NCBI GenBank assembly: GCA_016710625.1
Contig: JADJVK010000058.1
Coordinates: forward strand, 1-12,916
Length of the DNA stretch: 12,916 nt
Reading direction: 5' to 3'
Origin: Saprospiraceae bacterium
GTDB lineage: Bacteria > Bacteroidota > Bacteroidia > Chitinophagales > Saprospiraceae
Numbering within the stretch: position 1 is the first letter of the stretch; every line of letters starts with the position of its first letter. The notes under the pieces were generated by a model that saw only the letters and a program-made list of their open reading frames with translations, was not told the origin of the DNA and did no database searches. Both the position numbers and the translations under genes were made by a program. Of the stretch, positions 8,249-12,916 are shown piece by piece.

Positions 8249-8989
8249 ATGGTTTTTGGAAAAGTATTATCCCTTTTTTGGATTTCAATTTTCATCCACT
8301 TTGTCCAAATAACATATGCACAAAGTCACCAAAATTTTTGGTCTCGAGCCACCATAAGTTTGCCAATTCATAAAGCCATTAAAATGGATTTGGAATATCA
8401 AAATAGGCGGCAAAATGGTTTTGGTAATTCAAATTTATTAGAAAAGGAGTTGATGGAAAGTATCCGAGTTTGGTTAAAGTATTCCTTAAATAATAATGTT
8501 CTGTTGGAAATTTCACCATTTGCTTATTTTCAAAACCATAAGATAATTTTGGTAAAATCAGATGAGATGGACAAACCAATAAAGGAATATAGACTTTCAG
8601 CGGCAATCGAGCAAACGAACTCTCTGACCAAGCGACTTTATTGGGCAAATAAAACTGGTTTGGATTTTAGATTTTTCGAACAGTCATCGAACAATCTTAT
8701 CAGAGTAAGAGAAAAGTTGTATTTGAAGTATGAGCTATTGAAAAATTGGCAAATTATGCTGGGGGATGAAATTTTATTGAATGTAACGAATGCAAGTTTG
8801 GCTCATTTGCTAGATCATAATCGATTGTATCTTAGTTCAATATACCAATTTTCTCCAGTTCTGAAAGTTGAATTAGGATACATGAAAATCAATAGATTGC
8901 AAAAATCTAATATGGATTTATTAAATGAAAATAACTTGATTTTGAATTGCACTTATACATTCAAAAACATCAAAAAAAATAGATGTTAA
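8249..8989 (+). CDS. DUF2490 family outer-membrane protein
   Basis: This frame is intact: 246 residues, starting with a signal peptide (MVFGKVLSLFWISIFI... ending TYAQS). The mature N-terminus (HQNFWSRATISLPI, then KMDLEYQNRRQNGF) has the Q-x-x-F/L-W start and the charged strand typical of DUF2490 proteins. The rest alternates hydrophobic and polar residues with many aromatic residues (FAYFQNHKI, RLYWANKTGLDFRFF, EKLYLKYEL), as expected for an outer-membrane beta-barrel of about ten to twelve strands, and it ends in an aromatic residue and Lys-rich tail. The biochemical role of DUF2490 is not known to me. Its tight link to a periplasmic rhodanese suggests a role in sulfur uptake, sensing or envelope protection, which is inference. 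Confidence 0.82.
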   Translation: MVFGKVLSLFWISIFIHFVQITYAQSHQNFWSRATISLPIHKAIKMDLEYQNRRQNGFGNSNLLEKELMESIRVWLKYSLNNNVLLEISPFAYFQNHKIILVKSDEMDKPIKEYRLSAAIEQTNSLTKRLYWANKTGLDFRFFEQSSNNLIRVREKLYLKYELLKNWQIMLGDEILLNVTNASLAHLLDHNRLYLSSIYQFSPVLKVELGYMKINRLQKSNMDLLNENNLILNCTYTFKNIKKNRC

Positions 8990-9009
8990 AACAAATAGCC
9001 CTTTTATTC

Positions 9010-9030
9010 ACTAAGTATCAAATATTTAGT
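9010..9030. promoter_or_regulatory. Inverted repeat upstream of the DUF2892 gene
   Basis: ACTAAGTA (9010-9017) and TATTTAGT (9023-9030) are inverted arms matching at seven of eight positions, with a five-base spacer, about 24 bases before the DUF2892 start. The arm TATTTAGT also occurs in the repeat at 10682-10712. It may be an operator or promoter element. The evidence is weak. Confidence 0.25.
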
Positions 9031-9053
9031 TAAATTTATAAAAAATTAATAAT

Positions 9054-9269
9054 ATGAAAAAGAATATGGGTTCAACCGACAAAATGGTGCGATTGGTAGT
9101 TGCAGTTTTGATAGCGGTTTTATATTATACGAATGTGATTTCGGGAACAGTTGCCCTTGTTTTGGGTGCTTTAGCAATTGTTTTTGCACTAACTAGTTTC
9201 ATGAGTTTTTGCCCGTTGTATGTACCATTTGGTATCAGTACTTGCAAAGTAAACGAGGAAAGCAAGTAG
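9054..9269 (+). CDS. DUF2892 (YgaP-like) small inner-membrane protein
   Basis: A 71-residue protein with a short basic N-terminus (MKKNMGSTDKMVRL), two hydrophobic helices (VVAVLIAVLYYTNVI and TVALVLGALAIVFAL), then SFCPLYVPFGISTCK. This is the DUF2892 pattern, including the N-terminal G-x-x-D-R/K-x-x-R-L-like start and the C-P-x-Y-x-x-x-G-x-x-T-C end. In E. coli YgaP the same domain anchors a membrane rhodanese, and stand-alone copies are common next to rhodanese and TauE genes. It is the last gene of the sulfur cluster and probably a membrane partner of its rhodaneses or exporter. The two Cys near the C-terminus could take part in sulfur transfer (inference). Confidence 0.9.
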   Translation: MKKNMGSTDKMVRLVVAVLIAVLYYTNVISGTVALVLGALAIVFALTSFMSFCPLYVPFGISTCKVNEESK

Positions 9270-9279
9270 ATGCAAAAAG

Positions 9280-9322
9280 AAAACAGTCTGGAAAAATGTG
9301 CTTATTTTTTCCAGATTGTTTT
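9280..9322. terminator. Long bidirectional hairpin terminator between convergent genes
   Basis: Bases 9280-9296 (AAAACAGTCTGGAAAAA) pair with 9306-9322 through 17 pairs including one G-T wobble, around a nine-base loop. A runs on one arm and T runs on the other make it work in both directions. It separates the DUF2892 gene from the convergent lipoprotein gene, whose last codons lie in the right arm. Confidence 0.88.
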
Positions 9323-9622
9323 ATCAAAATCTATTTCATTTAAGCATGATGGAGGGATGCATTCTCCACATGTAAAGCAAACTTTATTACAATTTTCGTC
9401 AATAAATGGGTCGCTGCCGTCCCATGCTGATGAGTTTTTATTCAGCAAATACCAATATCCATCCCCATTTTTCAATTTGTAACGATCAATAGAAACGGCA
9501 CCGCTTTCCTTTTTGAATTCCTCCAATCTAGTTTCAAAACAGTCATTCACCATTTTATCCTTGCATTTATAACAAGCTGAAAACAAAAATATTACCAGTA
9601 CAAAAGAAAATAGATATTTCAT
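9302..9622 (-). CDS. Small Cys-rich lipoprotein, DUF6970-like
   Basis: The intact minus-strand frame gives 106 residues: MKYLFSFVLVIFLFSAC is a lipoprotein signal peptide with FSAC as lipobox. The mature part has CYKCKDKMVNDCFETRL, then VSIDRYKLKNGDGYWYLL, DPFIDENCNKVCFTCGEC and PPSC. The eight or more Cys could form disulfides or bind metal. The order (an early Cys with a helix, a Y-x-L/Y strand, then D-x-N-C-N-x-x-C) resembles the small DUF6970-type lipoproteins of Bacteroidota, but I hold that only loosely. It faces the sulfur cluster tail to tail, so it is not in that transcript. Function unknown. Confidence 0.75.
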   Translation of the reverse strand: MKYLFSFVLVIFLFSACYKCKDKMVNDCFETRLEEFKKESGAVSIDRYKLKNGDGYWYLLNKNSSAWDGSDPFIDENCNKVCFTCGECIPPSCLNEIDFDKTIWKK

Positions 9623-9742
9623 AATTTTGATTTTTAGTATAGACAGGATTATTGGTAAAAAGGTTGGGGATTTTTAAATGTTAATAAAAATACGAAAACA
9701 ATTTTATAAAATTATACATCGTTTTTTTAGAAAAGTAATTTC

Positions 9743-10216
9743 ATGAAAATGCAAAAATTATTATTTATAGCTTTTCTGTTTGTTCAATGCTATTTTCTTC
9801 AAGGACAAAAAGCAGATGCGATTGATTTAGAGATTGGCGGTCCATCATTAGTTTATTCCGTCAACTTGGATACAAGATTTGAGAAAAGCAATTTTGGAAT
9901 GAGAATAGGTTTGGGTGCACTTCCTTATGATTTTCCACATGGAAAACCAATGTTCATTATTCCATTTACGATTAATCATGTTCTGCCCAAAAAGCACAGC
10001 TTTGAATATGGGTTTGGATTTACTTATGTGACCACCTATGATGAAAATTCATTTTTGGGAAACACGATGATTGCATATAGATTGCAAAATTCAAACGGCT
10101 TTTTATTCCGTTGTGGTTTGAATCTTATGTATAGAATATATGACGAACATTGTGTTTTTGATAATAGTCTGCTGATACTTCCGCTTCCATTGATCAGTTT
10201 TGGAAAGTGGTTTTGA
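9743..10216 (+). CDS. Small outer-membrane beta-barrel-like protein of unknown function
   Basis: The intact frame of 157 residues begins with a signal peptide (MKMQKLLFIAFLFVQCYFLQGQ, cut near GQKA). The mature part alternates polar and non-polar residues with Gly and aromatic residues: LEIGGPSLVYSVNLDTRF, GMRIGLGALPYD, HSFEYGFGFTYVTTY, FRCGLNLMYRIY, ending in FGKWF. A terminal aromatic residue and this strand pattern fit a small beta-barrel or porin-like outer-membrane protein. No specific family is recognised. It starts 120 bases from the divergent lipoprotein gene and converges on the Lrp/AsnC gene with only nine bases between their stops. Confidence 0.7.
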   Translation: MKMQKLLFIAFLFVQCYFLQGQKADAIDLEIGGPSLVYSVNLDTRFEKSNFGMRIGLGALPYDFPHGKPMFIIPFTINHVLPKKHSFEYGFGFTYVTTYDENSFLGNTMIAYRLQNSNGFLFRCGLNLMYRIYDEHCVFDNSLLILPLPLISFGKWF

Positions 10217-10234
10217 GTTATTTGCTCACACCAC
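10207..10234. terminator. Weak hairpin between convergent stops
   Basis: GTGG and TGAG (10207-10217) pair with CTCA and CCAC (10225-10234) with a small internal loop and a seven-base loop. It spans the nine-base gap between the outer-membrane protein and the Lrp/AsnC gene. It has no T tract, so it is a weak candidate. Confidence 0.3.
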
Positions 10235-10671
10235 CACCATCCTTTCAAAAGAATGATCTAAACAAATGAAAGTCTCCGTCCTGGCAATGCCGGGGATAAT
10301 TTGGATTTTATTGCTCAAAACATCCATTAAGTGGTGATTGTCTCTGCAATATATTTTCAAAAGGAGTGAATAGTTGCCAGTAGTGAAGCTACATTCGATG
10401 ATTTCTGGGATGAGCTCCAATTCTTTTTTCACACTTTTATACATTCCCGCTTTTTCAAAAAAGACTCCAATAAATGCCATTGTTTGTAAGCCTAATTTTA
10501 TAGGATCCAAAATAAGTTTTGAGCCAATTATCACTTTCTGATCTTCCAATTTTTTTACTCTCAAATGGATGGCAGCAGGAGATAAATGGCATTGATGTGC
10601 AATTTCTTCAAAGATGCCCTTGCATTATTTCCTAAAATGGAGAGTATTTTTTTGTCTGTTTCGTCTATCAT
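10226..10671 (-). CDS. Lrp/AsnC family transcription regulator (one frameshift)
   Basis: The main frame (10564 down to 10226) gives the ligand-binding RAM half: GLQTMAFIGVFFEKAG, VKKELELIPEIIECSFTTGNYSLLLKIYCRD, LMDVLSNKIQIIPGIARTETFICL. The helix-turn-helix lies upstream in another frame. From ATG (10671-10669) it reads MIDETDKKILSILGNNARAS, and one added base in the AAA run at 10610-10612 (plus strand) restores FEEIAHQCHLSPAAIHLRVKKL. The repaired protein is 148 residues, normal for the family. It sits head to head with asnB, as AsnC does with asnA in enteric bacteria, and very likely controls that gene and itself through the inverted repeats between them. Confidence 0.9.
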
Positions 10672-10681
10672 TACTTAAAAA

Positions 10682-10712
10682 TATTTAGTTAAAAATGTAA
10701 AAATACTAAATA
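10682..10712. promoter_or_regulatory. Inverted repeat 1 between Lrp/AsnC and asnB
   Basis: TATTTAGT (10682-10689) and ACTAAATA (10705-10712) are perfect eight-base arms with a 15-base spacer, 31 bases in all, starting 10 bases upstream of the regulator start. Lrp/AsnC proteins bind AT-rich imperfect palindromes of about this size, often several in a row. Autoregulation is the simplest reading. Confidence 0.45.
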
Positions 10713-10717
10713 AAATC

Positions 10718-10748
10718 AATATTAATCACTAAAGTATTGATTAATATT
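10718..10748. promoter_or_regulatory. Inverted repeat 2 upstream of asnB
   Basis: AATATTAATCA (10718-10728) and TGATTAATATT (10738-10748) are perfect 11-base arms with a nine-base spacer, also 31 bases overall. Its centre lies 36 bases from that of repeat 1. The right arm covers the candidate -33 element of the asnB promoter, so binding here could block or help polymerase. Confidence 0.55.
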
Positions 10749-10767
10749 TATCATTATTGCTTCTTTG
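10737..10767 (+). promoter_or_regulatory. Candidate Bacteroidota-type asnB promoter
   Basis: A TTG at 10737-10739 lies 20 bases before an eight-base block at 10760-10767 that ends TCTTTG, close to the Bacteroidota -33 TTG / -7 TAnnTTTG pattern. It is 26 bases upstream of the asnB start. The -7 block matches only partly. Confidence 0.3.
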
Positions 10768-10793
10768 CAATATAATTTAAAAATTGAAAGATT

Positions 10794-12388
10794 ATGTGTG
10801 GCATTTTTGGAGCATTGACGAAGCAATATGATGAGCAATTATTGAAACCCCACTTTTTGAAAATCAAACATAGGGGTCCTGATTATTCTGAATTTAGAAA
10901 GATTAAATCGGATTTATTTTTTGGGTTTCACCGATTGGCAATCAACGGTTTAACGCCGACTGGAAATCAACCCATGTATTTAGAAGGTTGTTGGCTAATT
11001 GCGAATGCGGAAGTTTTCAATTATTTGGATTTAGCCAAAAAGCATCAAATCCAGCTAACCACTGGGAGTGATTGCGAAATCATCATCCATTTGTATCGTA
11101 AGTTTGGGATAGAAGCTACCCTACAAATGATGGATGCTGAGTTTGCTTTTGTTTTGTATGATGAATAAATGACGAACTTTTGCTGCTAGAGACCATCTCG
11201 GCATCAGAGGTATGTATCTTGGACATGACGAACAGGATGGAATTTATTTTGCCTCAGAGTCAAAAGCTCTAACTTTTTGTCTGCAAGTTGCCCAATTTCC
11301 GCCTGCCCATTATTGGCAATGGAGTGAAAAAGAAAGTTTTAAACCCTATTTCAAACACCAATATCCTTTGCATGACGATAAAGAATCGGTGATTCTTCAA
11401 AATATTCAGCATTTATTGACTTTGGCTGTTCAGAAAAGATTGATGAGTGATCGACCAGTGGGTTGTTTGCTGAAAGGCGAGTTGGATAGCAGTTTAGTGG
11501 CTGCTTGGCAGCAAAAGAATATGAAAACAAGGGCATCAGCTAGAAACTTTTTCTATCGGTATGCCCGGAAGCCCTGATTTGGCTGCGGCAAAATTGGTAG
11601 CAGACCACATCGGGAGTAAACACCATCATGTGGAGCTGACCGAGCAAGATTTTTTAGCAGTTTTGGAGGAAACCATCTATATGTTAGGCAGTTATGATGT
11701 TACCACCATTCGTGCATCGGTTGGGCACATGTTGATTGCACGATATGTGAGCAAAAACTCGGAGGTGAAAGTGTTGTTTTCAGGGGAGACAGCTGATGAA
11801 TTTGGTCCGTATTTATATTTTCAAAATGCCCCAAGTCCCGAAGCTTTTCAAGAGGAAGCAATACGGTTGTTGAAAGATATCCACTTTTTCGACATGAAAA
11901 GAGGGGATAGAAGCATCTCTTATGCTGGTTTAGAAGCCAGAGTTCCTTTTGCCGACAAGACTTTTATGCAATATTATATGGGAATTGACCCCAAAATGAG
12001 AATGTTCAATGCGGAAAAGATGGAAAAATACCTCATCAGAAAGGCATTTGATGAAGATAATTTATTGCCAAAAGAAGTGCTTTGGAGAAGAAAAAATGGA
12101 TTTTCTGATAGTGTCAGCCAATTGGATAGGTCTTGGAGCACGGTGATCAAAGAATATGTGGACTCGAAAGTCAGTGATGAAGAATTCAATGCAAAGGCTT
12201 CTACTTTCAAGTATGATACGCCTAAAACGAAAGAAGCCTATTATTTTAGAAAAATATTTACCCAACATTATGGGCATCTACAAAAATTGACACCTTATCA
12301 ATGGCTACCGAAATGGTGCGGCGATGTGGTGGATCCATCTGCCGGTTTTGCAGATGTATGCAGCGGATTAAATGGAGAAATACCATAA
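10794..12388 (+). CDS. asnB: Glutamine-hydrolysing asparagine synthase (frameshifted)
   Basis: Three single-base indels (a lost A near 11165, a lost T at 11178-11181, an extra A at 11544-11546) restore one protein of 531 residues. The N-terminal glutaminase domain begins MCGIFG with the nucleophile Cys2 exposed after Met removal, and carries KHRGPDYSEF, FHRLAIN, and GNQPMY. The C-terminal synthetase domain has RPVGCLL, then KGELDSSLVAA, FSIGMPGSPDLAAAK after repair, VLFSGETADEFG, RSISYAGLEARVPFADK, KYLIRKAFD, LLPKEVLWRRKNGFSDSVS, TKEAYYFRKIF, and WLPKWC-DPSA near the end. It makes asparagine from aspartate, ATP and glutamine in the cytoplasm. The ATP loop is odd: SGGLDS is expected where KGELDS is read (11473-11490). 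GETADEFG also departs from the usual GEGADE form. Upstream lies the divergent Lrp/AsnC gene. Confidence 0.9.
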
Positions 12389-12415
12389 GTTGAAAAAGCT
12401 TATGGTATTTTTTTT
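12378..12415 (+). terminator. Rho-independent terminator of asnB
   Basis: AAATACCATAAG (12378-12389) pairs perfectly with CTTATGGTATTT (12399-12410), 12 pairs with a nine-base loop and a T tract to 12415. The asnB stop codon (12386-12388) lies inside the left arm. Confidence 0.93.
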
Positions 12416-12506
12416 GTCAATTTCCTTTCAAGGTATTTTCAGAATCCAATTGCTACATTGTAACTTTAGATTTGCAAAAGAGTTTAATGGAAGATAAAAG
12501 AATGGA

Positions 12507-12916
12507 ATGTACCAACCAGATATCCGAACAGTAAATGTCACTCGATACGTAACGCCGCTGAGAGAAGGGGGCTCCTTGCCTGCCATCATCGAAGGGGATG
12601 ACGATTTTTTGTATGTTTTGAAGTTTCGAGGAGCAGGACAGGGGGTGAAAGCACTGATTGCAGAATTAATTGGTGGAGAAATCGCTAGGGTTTTGGGATT
12701 GAAAATGCCTGAAATAGTTTTTGCCATTTTGGATGACTCTTTCAGTAAGACTGAGCCAGATGAAGAGATACAAGATTTGCTAAAAGCCAGCACTGGGCTC
12801 AATCTTGGCGTCCATTTTTTATCGGGCTCCATCACTTTTGACCCTATCGTCAAAATAGTTGATTCGGAAACGGCTTCCATAATTTTATTGATGGATTACA
12901 TTTTAACCAATGTGGA
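12507..12916 (+). CDS. HipA-like (HipA_2 type) kinase, 3' partial
   Basis: From ATG at 12507 the frame stays open to the window edge, giving 136 residues with no indels: MYQPDIRTVNVTRYVTPLRE, GGSLPAIIEGDDDFLYVLKF, RGAGQGVKALIAELIGGEIA, RVLGLKMPEIVFAILDDSF, DEEIQDLLKAS, GLNLGVHFLSG, and then DSETASIILLMDYILTNV. The start matches the HipA-like kinase family (HipA_2): a Gly-rich GGSLPAI element, the KFRGAGQG-KALIAE block that carries the ATP-binding Lys, and GLNLG. The catalytic Asp and the DFG-like motif would lie past the edge, so activity cannot be judged. It lies after the asnB terminator and is probably a separate transcript. No HipB-like antitoxin gene is seen upstream. Confidence 0.85.
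   Translation, partial: MYQPDIRTVNVTRYVTPLREGGSLPAIIEGDDDFLYVLKFRGAGQGVKALIAELIGGEIARVLGLKMPEIVFAILDDSFSKTEPDEEIQDLLKASTGLNLGVHFLSGSITFDPIVKIVDSETASIILLMDYILTNV

Noticed and set aside
7935..8288. 117-residue minus-strand open frame
   Set aside because: It is opposite the lipoprotein rhodanese, whose DVRT and CRSGGRS motifs prove the plus strand is coding.
9270..9482. 70-residue plus-strand open frame after the DUF2892 gene
   Set aside because: It runs through the terminator hairpin and is antisense to the Cys-rich lipoprotein.
9700..9713. 14-base palindrome AATTTTATAAAATT
   Set aside because: In a very AT-rich gap such a palindrome is expected by chance, and nothing else supports a site there.
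12428..12880. 150-residue minus-strand open frame
   Set aside because: It is the shadow of the HipA-like kinase, which reads cleanly on the plus strand to the window edge.

Overview
The window is AT-rich bacterial DNA that reads as Bacteroidota, probably a Saprospira- or Chitinophaga-like lineage (inference). The signs are a type IX secretion (T9SS) C-terminal sorting domain, a DUF2490 outer-membrane protein, the Bacteroidota form of the MBL-rhodanese fusion, a HipA_2-type kinase and several short lipoproteins. There are no RNA genes, CRISPR arrays, insertion sequences or phage genes. Much of the window is crossed by single-base indels, mostly in homopolymers, that split otherwise well conserved genes. 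Where reading frames are broken I give the whole repaired gene span as one feature.

Layout: (1) 3-1031: the C-terminal end of a protein with an acidic Ser/Thr-rich repeat tail, then a small protein that looks like a minimal kinase fold. (2) 1153-2331: a beta-helix lipoprotein with an internal duplication, closed by a hairpin terminator. (3) 2421-3335, minus strand: a T9SS-sorted secreted protein, badly frameshifted. (4) 3467-4387: a lipoprotein alpha/beta hydrolase of the PHB-depolymerase/feruloyl-esterase type, also badly frameshifted. (5) 4451-9269: a sulfur-handling cluster comprising a Crp/Fnr regulator, a TauE/SafE exporter, a thioredoxin, an MBL persulfide-dioxygenase-like domain fused to two rhodanese domains, a lipoprotein rhodanese, a DUF2490 protein and a DUF2892 membrane protein. 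(6) 9302-10216: a Cys-rich lipoprotein (minus) and a small outer-membrane beta-barrel-like protein (plus). (7) 10226-12388: a divergent Lrp/AsnC regulator and asnB-type asparagine synthase, with two 31-bp inverted repeats between them. (8) 12507-end: the start of a HipA-like kinase.

How they fit together: the sulfur cluster is the main functional unit. Cytoplasmic MBL-rhodanese and thioredoxin would handle persulfide or polysulfide sulfur and release sulfite, TauE/SafE would export sulfite or a related sulfur anion, and the lipoprotein rhodanese and DUF2490 protein would act in the periplasm and outer membrane. The Crp/Fnr protein at its head is the likely regulator. The Lrp/AsnC-asnB pair mirrors the familiar arrangement of an AsnC-type regulator beside its asparagine synthetase target.

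No clear undescribed system stands out. The items most worth checking are the minimal kinase-like protein, the DUF2490/DUF2892 partners of the sulfur cluster, the altered ATP-binding loop in the asparagine synthase, and the operator-like repeats upstream of it.
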